Origin: Desulfocorpusculum sp964414345
GTDB taxonomy: Bacteria > Desulfobacterota > Desulfocorpusculales > Desulfocorpusculum
Assembly: GCA_964414345.1 (NCBI GenBank)
Contig: CAYPWF010000012.1
Span: forward strand, 1 to 64,000
Reading direction: 5' to 3'
DNA: 64,000 nucleotides
Position 1 is the first letter of the stretch, and each line of letters starts with the position of its first letter. Below, in pieces: positions 16,763 to 25,091 of the stretch. The notes beneath the pieces were generated by a model. It ran no database searches. It was not told the origin of the DNA and was given only the letters and a program-made list of their open reading frames with translations. The position numbers and the translations under genes are program-made.

Positions 16763-17839
16763 ATGGAACCGCTAGAGCCTTTGCTGGCCCTGGATGTAGG
16801 AAGCGGAACCCAGGACCTTTTCCTTTGGGATCCGCAGCAGGTAGCCGAGAATTGCCTGCAAATGGTGCTGCCCTCCCCTACCCGGATGCTGGCCAAAAAG
16901 GTCAGAGAGGCCACCCGCAAGGCCCTGCCCATTCATTTGACGGGTTTCCTAATGGGAGGCGGGCCTGTGGCTTGGGCCATCCGCGAGCATGCAAAAGCTG
17001 GTCTGGAGGTCACGGCAGAACCCCAAGCCGCCTTGACTCTCCATGACAACCTGGAACACGTGGAAGAGATGGGGATCAGGATCCTGGAGGATCCGCCCGA
17101 GCACTCCCGGGTGATCCCAATGGGTGACATCCAAAGGGGGATCCTGGGTCCCATTTTGGAGAAACTGGAAATTGCTGAACCCAGGATTTGGTGTGTGGCG
17201 GTTCAGGACCATGGGCATCAACCTTACGGCAGCAATAGGGAGTTCAGATTCCAACATTGGAGAAAACTCCTGGAGCAAGGTGGCGATCTCTCTGCAACCC
17301 TGTACAAGGATCCCCCTTCCTATATGACTAGGATGCTCTCTGTGCTCCGGCAAGTACCCCAAGGTCTGGTCATGGATACAGGGATGGCGGCCATACATGG
17401 AGCCATGTGTGACCCTCTGGTGGATAGGGCTTTGGAATCCGGAGTCCTGATTGTGAACCTCGGGAACCAACATACATTGGGAGCACTGGTGACCAGGGAG
17501 CGGGTCTGGGGCATATTCGAGCATCATACAGGGGCGCTGAGGCCGGAGACCTTGAAGCTCTGGATGCACAGATTCCGTCTGGGCCAAGTGGACTGGCAAG
17601 AGGTGATGGATGACGGGGGCCACGGCTGTGCCTACCATCCGCAAGGGCTTCCAAGGGGAGCATTTGATTTGACGGTCGTGACAGGACCCCGCAGAGAGCT
17701 TGCCTCCTCCTTGGGCTGGCACATGGCAGCCCCATTGGGGAACATGATGCTTAGCGGCTGCTTCGGGCTTGTGCGCGCATATCTCCAAGCCATGGATATT
17801 GCCTGGCCCCAAGCCCACGGAGCAAAGATCCATGAGTGA
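16763..17839 (+). CDS. DUF1786 family protein
   Basis: 358 aa. The N-terminus LLALDVGSGTQDLFLWD resembles the phosphate-1 motif of the actin/hexokinase ATPase fold, and later segments (VIPMGDIQRG, WCVAVQDHGHQPYGSNREFRF, VMDTGMAAIHGAM, IVNLGNQHTLGALV) match DUF1786. Members are sometimes annotated as pyruvate formate-lyase activating-like, without firm support. The stop overlaps the ligA start by 8 bases. Function unknown; an ASKHA-type nucleotide-binding role is inferred from the first motif only. Confidence 0.82.
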   Translation: MEPLEPLLALDVGSGTQDLFLWDPQQVAENCLQMVLPSPTRMLAKKVREATRKALPIHLTGFLMGGGPVAWAIREHAKAGLEVTAEPQAALTLHDNLEHVEEMGIRILEDPPEHSRVIPMGDIQRGILGPILEKLEIAEPRIWCVAVQDHGHQPYGSNREFRFQHWRKLLEQGGDLSATLYKDPPSYMTRMLSVLRQVPQGLVMDTGMAAIHGAMCDPLVDRALESGVLIVNLGNQHTLGALVTRERVWGIFEHHTGALRPETLKLWMHRFRLGQVDWQEVMDDGGHGCAYHPQGLPRGAFDLTVVTGPRRELASSLGWHMAAPLGNMMLSGCFGLVRAYLQAMDIAWPQAHGAKIHE

Positions 17840-19868
17840 GAACTTCGGCGAAAAAGAGGCTCGAGAGCGCATGGAAGAGCTGCGTAAGGCTCTCCATTAC
17901 CACAATTATCGGTACTACGTGCTGGACTCCCCGGAGATCTCGGACGCCCAGTATGACGCCATGCTGAGGGAGTTGGAGGAGCTGGAGCGGGTCTATCCCC
18001 AATGGATTACGCCGGATTCCCCCACCCAGAGAGTGGGCGCCCCTCCCTTGGAGAAGTTCGCTACAGTGGAACATGCCCAGCCCATGCTCAGCCTGGCCAA
18101 TGCTTTCAACGACCAGGAAGCCAGGGATTTCGATGAAAGGCTGCGGCGGTTTCTAAAACTCTCACAGCCCATAGAGTATGTTGTGGAGCCCAAGATGGAC
18201 GGGGTGGCTGTAGAGTTGGTGTACTTGGAAGGCGTGCTTCAGACCGGGTCCACCAGGGGAGATGGTCTCAGGGGGGAAGATGTGACCCTCAACATCCGCA
18301 CCATAAAGAGCATTCCCCTGAGGCTTCTTGGAGATACCTCCGAGGCTCCTCCCATTCCCCAAAGGCTGGATGTGAGGGGGGAGGTTTACATGTCCCTGGA
18401 AGACTTCAAGGCCCTCAACGAGAGAAGAAGCAAAGCAGGAGAGCCCCTTTTTGCCAATCCTAGAAACGCTGCGGCAGGTTCCCTGCGCCAGCTGGACTCT
18501 TCCATAACAGCCCAGAGGCCTCTTGACATGTTTGCATACGGCGTGGGGGAGGTGCGGGGAGTCTCCTTTGAGACCCACTGGGAGGTGCTCCAAAGCCTCA
18601 AGGCCTGGGGGCTTAGAGTCAACCCTTTGGTGCTTCTGTGCAGGGGGATAGATGAGGCCATAGATAGGTATCACAAGCTTCTGGAGATTCGCCATGAACT
18701 TCCGTACGAGGCCGATGGAGCTGTTTTTAAGGTGAACTCCATTGCCCTTCAGAGGTCGCTGGGAGAGATATCCCGCAGCCCTCGTTGGGCTATAGCCTTC
18801 AAATTTCCATCCACCCGGGAGACCACAGTGGTAAGGAAGATCCAGGTGCAGGTGGGCCGAACCGGGGTTTTGACCCCTGTGGCCATCTTGGAGCCTGTGC
18901 GGGTAGGTGGGGTGCAGGTGAGCAGGGCAACCCTTCACAACCAGGATGAGATAGAGAGGAAGGACGTCAGGGAGGGAGACACGGTCCTGGTTCAAAGGGC
19001 AGGGGATGTTATTCCGGAGATAGTTGAGGTATTGCTGGAGCGAAGACCTCTTGGGGCCCGACCCTTCCAAATGCCGCGGGAATGCCCTGTTTGCGGATCC
19101 ATGGTGGAGAGGCTGGATGGGGAGGCGGCCCACAGGTGCATGGGCATGTCCTGCCCTGCCAAGCTGAAAGAGAGCATCCGGCATTTTGCCTCCAAGAGAG
19201 CCATGGACATAGAAGGACTTGGGGAAAAACTGGTAAACCAGCTTGTGGACAAGGGGCTTGTGAGTTCTGTGGACGATCTTTACGGCTTGAGCCATGAGCA
19301 ATTGGCCTCCTTGGAGCGCATGGCCGATAAGTCAGCCACCAACCTTATGGAAGCAATCCAAAGGAGCAAGGAAATCCCTTTGGAGAGGTTCTACTATGCC
19401 CTGGGGATCCGCCATGTGGGAGAGCATCTGGCAAGGGTTCTGGCCAAGCATTACCCTGATCCAAGGCAGCTCATGGAGGCCACTCAGGAGGAGCTTACCA
19501 ATATCAGGGATGTAGGGCCAAAGGTGGCTCAATCAATAGTCTCATTTTTTAGGGAACCACAAAACAGGAAAGTGGTGGAAAAACTCTTGGGACTCGGGCT
19601 CAAGCCCTTGCCCCCCCAAGCCTCCATGCCTTCCCCTCTGGAGGGAAAGACAGTGGTCTTCACCGGGGCCTTGACTTCCATGACAAGGGCCGAAGCCCAA
19701 GCTTTGGTGGAAAGTCTGGGAGGTAAAGCCTCCTCGAGTGTGAGCTCCAAAACCCATCTTGTGGTGGCCGGGCCAGGGGCGGGCTCCAAGCTCCAGGAAG
19801 CTAGAAGATTGGGCGTAAAGGTGATATCAGAGAATGAGTTTCTTGAACTGGTTAAAAGCACAGGATGA
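17832..19868 (+). CDS. ligA: NAD-dependent DNA ligase
   Basis: 678 aa, the standard LigA length. Joins nicks in replication and repair using NAD+. In order: Ia domain (1-70, HNYRYYVLDSPEISDAQYD), adenylation domain with the nucleophile Lys121 in EPKMDGVAVELVY, OB fold (PVAILEPVRVGGVQVSRATLHN), four-Cys zinc finger (ECPVCGSMVE and HRCMGMSCPAKL, about 417-437), helix-hairpin-helix repeats (RDVGPKVAQSIV) and a C-terminal BRCT domain (about 600-678, GKTVVFTGALTSMTRAEAQ). ATG 17832 is chosen as it yields the conserved N-terminus. It is followed by acyP with a 4-base overlap. Confidence 0.97.
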   Translation: MSENFGEKEARERMEELRKALHYHNYRYYVLDSPEISDAQYDAMLRELEELERVYPQWITPDSPTQRVGAPPLEKFATVEHAQPMLSLANAFNDQEARDFDERLRRFLKLSQPIEYVVEPKMDGVAVELVYLEGVLQTGSTRGDGLRGEDVTLNIRTIKSIPLRLLGDTSEAPPIPQRLDVRGEVYMSLEDFKALNERRSKAGEPLFANPRNAAAGSLRQLDSSITAQRPLDMFAYGVGEVRGVSFETHWEVLQSLKAWGLRVNPLVLLCRGIDEAIDRYHKLLEIRHELPYEADGAVFKVNSIALQRSLGEISRSPRWAIAFKFPSTRETTVVRKIQVQVGRTGVLTPVAILEPVRVGGVQVSRATLHNQDEIERKDVREGDTVLVQRAGDVIPEIVEVLLERRPLGARPFQMPRECPVCGSMVERLDGEAAHRCMGMSCPAKLKESIRHFASKRAMDIEGLGEKLVNQLVDKGLVSSVDDLYGLSHEQLASLERMADKSATNLMEAIQRSKEIPLERFYYALGIRHVGEHLARVLAKHYPDPRQLMEATQEELTNIRDVGPKVAQSIVSFFREPQNRKVVEKLLGLGLKPLPPQASMPSPLEGKTVVFTGALTSMTRAEAQALVESLGGKASSSVSSKTHLVVAGPGAGSKLQEARRLGVKVISENEFLELVKSTG

Positions 19869-20170
19869 ACTCCATGAGGAGGCCAGCCATGGAGGAAACA
19901 GTGCAGGCCCATGTCTGGATCTCGGGACGAGTCCAGGGAGTTTTTTTTAGATACAACACTCAGCAACAGGCCCAAACCAGGGGTCTTAAAGGCTGGGTAC
20001 GGAATCTTCCCGACGGAAGGGTGGAGGCAGTTTTCCAGGGGGAGTCTGGAAGAGTCCAGGAGATGCTTGAGTGGTGTCACAAGGGTCCCTCTGGGGCCTG
20101 GGTCAGGCAGGTGGAACTGATCTGGGAGACCCCTGAGCAGCATGTCTCCGGATTCCGTATTGCCTACTGA
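19865..20170 (+). CDS. acyP: Acylphosphatase
   Basis: 101 aa (about 93 if the third ATG, 19889, is used). Hydrolyses carboxyl-phosphate bonds in acyl phosphates. The active-site loop VSGRVQGVFFRY appears as WISGRVQGVFFRYNTQQQA with the phosphate-binding Arg, and the second-motif Asn is in GWVRNLPDGRVEAVFQG. ATGA overlap with ligA. Confidence 0.93.
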   Translation: MNSMRRPAMEETVQAHVWISGRVQGVFFRYNTQQQAQTRGLKGWVRNLPDGRVEAVFQGESGRVQEMLEWCHKGPSGAWVRQVELIWETPEQHVSGFRIAY

Positions 20171-20233
20171 GCGACCCGCAAGGAGGCATCAAGGAGCTGT
20201 GCCGCCTGCAGACTTGCTAGGAAGGAAAACCAC

Positions 20234-21139
20234 ATGCAGCTTCGCCACATAAGGCTTCTTTGCCTCATCCTGGAGCATGGAAGCGTTTCCGCAGCAGCCA
20301 AAGCAGCGGGGCTGGGTCAACCCACCGTGAGTCAGCACCTGCGTTCCTTGGAAGAGGAGCTGGGCCTTTTGCTTTTCGAGAGGAGGGGTAGGAGAATAGT
20401 TCCCACCGAGGCAGCCTTGGTCTTTCACCCTTACGCCAAACAGGCCATTCAGATCCTGGAAACGGGTCGTCAGGCTCTGGAAGAGCATCTAGGGCTTGTG
20501 AGAGGCAAGCTGAGGCTGGCCGGAAGCACCATACCGGCACACTATATCCTGCCTGCGGTCATGGCGAGTTTCCATGCCAAGTACCCGGGAGTGGAGATGC
20601 GCTTGCAGGTGGGGGACACCAAATGGGTTGTGGAAAGGGTCAAGGGAGCTGATGTGGAAATTGGGTTCGTGGGAGCCCAACTGGAGCAAGATGGCCTGAG
20701 CTTTGAGCCCTTTGCCCAAGACGAGTTGGTCTTGGTTGTGCCTCCAGATCACCAACTTGCCGGGCACACTCTGGGTCTTGAAGAACTCAAGAAATTGCCT
20801 TTGGTCTCAAGGGAACCAGGCTCGGGAACCCGCAAGAGCTGGGAAGAGCATCTAAGAAGAGCCAAAGTTGCTTTGGAAGATCTCAGGGTTGTGGCTGAGC
20901 TTGGAAGCACTGAAGCGGTTCTCAGGGCCGTCAAAGCAGGAATGGGGGTAGCAGTTGTCTCCATCTGGGCGGCAAAGGATGAGGTGATGCGGGGGGAGCT
21001 TAAGACAGTGCAGTTGGACTTGGGAACCATGAGCAGAACCTTTTTCCTTGTCAGACACAAATCCCGCCCATTGTCACCTTCGGCACAAAAATTCATTGAA
21101 TTGGCCATGGAAGGGGCTCCCTTGGGGAAGCCCCCATGA
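20234..21139 (+). CDS. LysR-family transcriptional regulator (possibly selenium-associated)
   Basis: 301 aa. N-terminal winged helix (1-60): MQLRHIRLLCLILEHGSVSA then AAGLGQPTVSQHLRSLEEEL. The C-terminal effector-binding domain begins near 90 (LRLAGSTIPAHYILPAVMA). It overlaps the cysteine-desulfurase gene by 4 bases in the same direction, which is unusual for LysR regulators and argues for a joint role. NCBI recognises a LysR subgroup linked to selenium metabolism; the co-occurrence here with yedE/yedF fits that, but membership is an inference. Confidence 0.9.
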   Translation: MQLRHIRLLCLILEHGSVSAAAKAAGLGQPTVSQHLRSLEEELGLLLFERRGRRIVPTEAALVFHPYAKQAIQILETGRQALEEHLGLVRGKLRLAGSTIPAHYILPAVMASFHAKYPGVEMRLQVGDTKWVVERVKGADVEIGFVGAQLEQDGLSFEPFAQDELVLVVPPDHQLAGHTLGLEELKKLPLVSREPGSGTRKSWEEHLRRAKVALEDLRVVAELGSTEAVLRAVKAGMGVAVVSIWAAKDEVMRGELKTVQLDLGTMSRTFFLVRHKSRPLSPSAQKFIELAMEGAPLGKPP

Positions 21140-21201
21140 GCCAGGAGCTAGGCACAAGCAAGCCCGTCTCATTGGTTTGCCGCCAAGGAGGCTCTTTGGG
21201 A

Positions 21202-22353
21202 ATGGGAATCATCTACATGGACAATGCTGCCACCTCCTTTCCCAAGGCCCCGGGGGTGGTGGAGGCTGTAGCGCATTACCTGGAGCATGTCGGGGCCAGC
21301 GCAGGCAGGGGGGCCCACCGTCTGGCAAGAGAGGCAGAAAGCCTCCTGTGGGACACCCGCCGTCTCCTGGCAGACCTCTTCGGGGTGTCGGAGCCCAAAA
21401 GGGTGGTCTTCGCCCTGAATGTGACCCAAGCCCTCAACATGGCTCTTTTCGGCCTGCTCAGAGAGGGAGATCATGTGGTGACCACCTCCATGGAACACAA
21501 CTCAGTGATGCGTCCTTTGCGTCACCTGGAGCGTGTCCGAAAAATCACTGTTTCGCTGGCTCAGGCGGATCAGGAGGGAGTTTTGGAGCCTCAAAGAGTC
21601 CTGGAGCTGATCCGACCAGAGACCCGCCTGGTGGTCATGAACCATGCATCCAACGTCACGGGTGGGATTCTCCCTGTAAAGGAGGTGGCAAGGCTCAAAG
21701 GTGCTGCCATGCTGCTTGTGGACGCAGCCCAAACAGGGGGGGCCGTACCTATCCGCATGGAGGATTGGGGGGTGGATCTGCTGGCTTTTACTGGGCACAA
21801 GTCCCTTCTGGGGCCGCCTGGGGTGGGCGGTCTTTGCCTAGGGCCCCATGTGCAACTCCCTCCTCTCATCCATGGAGGCACGGGCACCGGTTCGGAAAGC
21901 CAGTATCAGCCCCTGGAGCTTCCCTTGGCTATGGAGGCAGGAACGCACAACATGGCCGGCATAGCAGGCCTAAGGGCGGCGGCCACCTATATCTTGGAGC
22001 GGGGAGTTGAATCCATCATGGAGCATGAAGCAAGACTCTTGGAAAAGCTCCTGGAGGGTTTGGGGGGCATCAAAGGAGTGAGGGTTTACGGGCCTTCAGA
22101 GATTCAAGAAAGGGTGCCTGTGGTATCCATAAACATGGTTGGTATGCATCCGGACCATCTGGCTACGGTTCTGGAGGAGGGTTTCGGGATTTTGGTGAGA
22201 CCTGGGCTTCACTGCTCCCCCAGTGCCCACCAGACATTGGGCACTTTTCCAGAAGGCACAGTGCGGATCTCTTTGGGACCCCTGCAGGAAGAAAAGGATG
22301 TGAAGTCACTGTTGCAGGCCCTAGAGGAGATCTCTTCCCAGTTCGGTCCCTGA
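21202..22353 (+). CDS. Cysteine desulfurase-like class V aminotransferase
   Basis: 383 aa. PLP enzyme of the NifS/CsdA group. PLP lysine Lys200 in LAFTGHKSLLGPPGVGG; SMEHNSVMRPL supplies the His stacking on PLP; VDAAQTGG the cofactor Asp; catalytic Cys in RPGLHCSPSAHQTLGTF (about 333). The sequence MDNAATSFPKAPGV is typical of the 'cysteine desulfurase family' (EF2568-like) rather than IscS. ATG 21202 follows AAGGAGG; an in-frame start at 21136 overlaps the LysR stop and would add 22 residues. It may deliver sulfur, or selenium from selenocysteine. No IscU/SufU partner here. Confidence 0.88.
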   Translation: MGIIYMDNAATSFPKAPGVVEAVAHYLEHVGASAGRGAHRLAREAESLLWDTRRLLADLFGVSEPKRVVFALNVTQALNMALFGLLREGDHVVTTSMEHNSVMRPLRHLERVRKITVSLAQADQEGVLEPQRVLELIRPETRLVVMNHASNVTGGILPVKEVARLKGAAMLLVDAAQTGGAVPIRMEDWGVDLLAFTGHKSLLGPPGVGGLCLGPHVQLPPLIHGGTGTGSESQYQPLELPLAMEAGTHNMAGIAGLRAAATYILERGVESIMEHEARLLEKLLEGLGGIKGVRVYGPSEIQERVPVVSINMVGMHPDHLATVLEEGFGILVRPGLHCSPSAHQTLGTFPEGTVRISLGPLQEEKDVKSLLQALEEISSQFGP

Positions 22354-22400
22354 AGGAACCTGCAGGCGGCCTGGGAGGCGATCCCAGAGCTGATTAGACC

Positions 22401-22596
22401 GCATTATTGAGTCCCAGGGGGTAATACGGATCACCTTCGTGATGTGTGTTGGGATAAACCGAGCCAGGCCAAGAAACAACTTGATTTTTGGTTTTATGGT
22501 TGGCTCTGGTTTGAGTCGGAATAGGACAAAGCCTGCCTGGGGCTTGGAGGCGTGGCCCCCCAAAAGTGGCTGGTTTTGGAGAGTAATCTTGGTTGG
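22401..22596 (+). repeat. Dispersed intergenic repeat, copy 4
   Basis: Starts GCATTATTGAGTCCC, contains TGGTTTGAGTCGGAATAGG and the palindrome CTTGGAGGCGTGGCCCCCC (22543-22561), and ends GGTTTTGGAGAGTAATC. It fills most of the 350-bp space between the desulfurase gene and lptF. Confidence 0.8.
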
Positions 22597-22704
22597 GAAG
22601 CCTCAACCCTTTTAGGGTAGGTGTCCAGGTTGTTTCCAGACCTCTAAAAAGCACCTTTGGATCCTTCTGGCCTTGGCTCCTCATCCCGGCTATCATGGAA
22701 TCCC

Positions 22705-23898
22705 ATGAAACGAGTTCTTGACCGATATATTCTGCGCGAGATGGCAGGTCCCTTTGGCTTGATCCTGGCCGTTTTTTTGTTCGTTCTGCTTATGGGACGG
22801 ATGCTCAAAATAGTGGAGATGATAGTGAGGCAAGGCGTAGGGGCCTTGGAGGTTCTTCGTTTGCTGCTCTACCTGATACCTTCCTTCTTGCCTCTGGCCA
22901 TCCCCATGGCCACCCTCATCGCAGGGGTGATCTGCTTCTCCAGGCTCTCCTCGGATATGGAAATAACGGCCATGAAGGCCTCGGGCATCAGTCTTTACCA
23001 GATGTTGCCGCCGGTGGTGATTTTCTCGGGAGCCATGAGCTTGCTCACCCTTTTTCTCACTCTGGAGGGAGCCCCTTGGGGTGCGTACGCTTTTAGGGAA
23101 TTGGCTTTTCAACTTGCCAAGAAACACATTTCAGTGGCAGTGAAAGAGGGGGTTTTCAACGAGCTTATGCCGGGCCTGGTGATCTACGCCGAGCGCTTTC
23201 GACTGGAAGACGGTCTTATGGAGGGAATTTTTGTCCACGATCAGCACTCCTCACAGGTCCCCGTACAGATCCTGGCTAAGAAAGGGATGCTCCTTAGGGA
23301 GAAAGAAAAAGAAGCAGGACTGGCTTTGCGTTTGGAAAATGGGACTGTTTACCAAGCTTCCCCCAAAGAGGGGAAGCTGCGCCAAATCCACTTTGAGCTC
23401 TACGAGCTGGACTTGGAGCTTTCCATGGCTGATGCCCAAGAGAAACTAAGGGGCAAGCGTGCCGAGGAATGGGATTTAGATGGGCTGACCTCCCAGATAA
23501 GGGCCCGAATCTCCAAGGGGAAAAACATATCCAAGGATCTCCTAATCGAGATCCACCGGAGACTGGCCATCCCGGTGGGATGTTTTATTTACGGCATATT
23601 GGCCTTTCCCTTGGCTCTCCAGTCTGGGCCACGGGGGCGCTCCCATGGATTTGTGCTGGGGATGTCCGCCATCGTGGCCTATTATATGACCTTCTCAGCG
23701 GGCAGGACCTTGGCCGAGACAGGGGGTGTTCCTCCTTGGTTAGGGCTTTGGTTTGCGAATTTTCTCTTTGGGCTTATGACCCTTATACTTCTTGTTAGAA
23801 CGGCCAGAGAGAAGCCTTCAGCCCTCTTGATGCGCTTAAACGCGGTCTTCGATCTTTTGCAGCGCGTCTTGGCCAAACGACTGGGAGGCGGGCAGTGA
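22705..23898 (+). CDS. lptF: LptF/LptG family permease (first of pair)
   Basis: 397 aa. Inner-membrane component of the LPS transport ABC complex LptB2FG. Starts MKRVLDRYILREMAGPFGLI, followed by hydrophobic helices (about 15-45, 55-80, 100-125), a periplasmic beta-jellyroll (about 135-260), and C-terminal helices (285-375), the YjgP/YjgQ layout. The second gene of the pair starts with GTG overlapping its stop by 4 bases. The symbol follows gene order; F and G cannot be separated firmly by eye. Confidence 0.88.
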   Translation: MKRVLDRYILREMAGPFGLILAVFLFVLLMGRMLKIVEMIVRQGVGALEVLRLLLYLIPSFLPLAIPMATLIAGVICFSRLSSDMEITAMKASGISLYQMLPPVVIFSGAMSLLTLFLTLEGAPWGAYAFRELAFQLAKKHISVAVKEGVFNELMPGLVIYAERFRLEDGLMEGIFVHDQHSSQVPVQILAKKGMLLREKEKEAGLALRLENGTVYQASPKEGKLRQIHFELYELDLELSMADAQEKLRGKRAEEWDLDGLTSQIRARISKGKNISKDLLIEIHRRLAIPVGCFIYGILAFPLALQSGPRGRSHGFVLGMSAIVAYYMTFSAGRTLAETGGVPPWLGLWFANFLFGLMTLILLVRTAREKPSALLMRLNAVFDLLQRVLAKRLGGGQ

Positions 23899-25028
23899 GC
23901 CTTCTTTTTCGTTATGTATTGAGGGAGAACGCAAAGGTCCTGGGATGGATCTTCGGAGTTCTCCTGTTGCTTTGTTTCCTGATAGATTTCTTCGAGCGCT
24001 GGGATGATCTGCTGGAACACGAGGTCTCCACCTCCCTGGGCCTTTACTACATGGCCTGCCGCATCCCTCAGTATGTGGTGTACATAATTCCGGTTTCCAT
24101 GCTTCTTAGCGGCTTCATAACTTTGGGGCTCATGGGCAGGAGGAACGAGCTGATTGCTATTAAGGCTTCGGGGGCTGGGGGCCTGCTCATCGTGCGGCCC
24201 ATGCTCATCACGGCAGCCTTGCTTTGCGTCTTGTCCTTTTTTTGGGCTGAGGCTCTGGTTCCTGAGGCTAATAGGGAGGCGGCCAGGATCTGGCAGATGG
24301 AGGTCAAGAAAACATCCCAACGCAGCATCATGACCGGCTCGGAAGTTTGGCTGAGAAGCCCATCTCCCCAGGGCATGACACTCTACCGAATCGGATTTCT
24401 TCAACTTTCCCAAACTCCTTTGCCCGGCCAAGGGAAAGACTCTGAGATGGTGCTCAATGAGGTCTCGGTACTTCGTCTGGACAAGGAGTTTCGGCTTCTG
24501 GAACGAGTGGACGCTCGGGAGATGTCATGGGATGGACAGCAGTGGTCCTTTCTGGACGGGATTCAGTGGAGCTCCATGAGTTCGGATCAGCAAGGACCCA
24601 GGGTTGAGCGCTTTGAGAAAAAGAGTTTATCTTTGCCAGAGAGGCCTGAGGACTTCCAGTGGGTCAAGCAAGAGGTTGAATCTATGGGGTTTTTTCAGCT
24701 GGCAGAGTATGTGGAAAGGGCCCGCAGGGAAGGCTTTGACGCCACTTCCCAACTCACGGACCTTCATTTCAAAGTTGCCAGCGCTCTTTTCTCTCTTGTG
24801 ACGGCTCTTTTCACCATCCCCCTTGCCATGCGAATCCCCCCCAGGGCAGGCGGCTTGGCCTTGGGGGTGATACTCTCCATGGGCATAGGTTTCTTATATT
24901 ATCTGGTTCTGGCCCTAGGGCTGGCCTTGGGGCACAGCGGCGCCCTACCCCCCTTCCTGGGGGCTTGGGGAGCCAATCTGATCTTCGGCTCCCTAGGGCT
25001 TTGGTGGATGCTCCATATGCGGCAGTAG
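23895..25028 (+). CDS. lptG: LptF/LptG family permease (second of pair)
   Basis: 377 aa, GTG start overlapping lptF. N-terminal LLFRYVLRENAKVLGWIFGV, three helices, periplasmic domain (about 130-270) and three C-terminal helices (about 290-377, AGGLALGVILSMGIGFLYYL). Together with lptF it indicates a diderm cell that moves LPS from the inner to the outer membrane. Convergent with ahcY; an imperfect hairpin at 25047-25071 lies between them. Confidence 0.88.
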   Translation: MSLLFRYVLRENAKVLGWIFGVLLLLCFLIDFFERWDDLLEHEVSTSLGLYYMACRIPQYVVYIIPVSMLLSGFITLGLMGRRNELIAIKASGAGGLLIVRPMLITAALLCVLSFFWAEALVPEANREAARIWQMEVKKTSQRSIMTGSEVWLRSPSPQGMTLYRIGFLQLSQTPLPGQGKDSEMVLNEVSVLRLDKEFRLLERVDAREMSWDGQQWSFLDGIQWSSMSSDQQGPRVERFEKKSLSLPERPEDFQWVKQEVESMGFFQLAEYVERARREGFDATSQLTDLHFKVASALFSLVTALFTIPLAMRIPPRAGGLALGVILSMGIGFLYYLVLALGLALGHSGALPPFLGAWGANLIFGSLGLWWMLHMRQ

Positions 25029-25091
25029 GCCGACCCTCATGCTTAGCCAAGGCCCCAAACCAGGGCTTTGGGCTATCTCCAAAAGCCTAAG

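Noticed and set aside
21048..22010. A 320-codon plus-strand frame overlapping the cysteine desulfurase gene
   Set aside because: It is a Gly/Pro/His-rich shadow frame of the desulfurase coding sequence, with no family motif and no ribosome binding site.
25047..25071. A terminator between lptG and ahcY
   Set aside because: The hairpin (CCAAGGCCCC / GGGCTTTGG) has a mismatch and no T-run on either side. It could equally be a decayed tail of the dispersed repeat.
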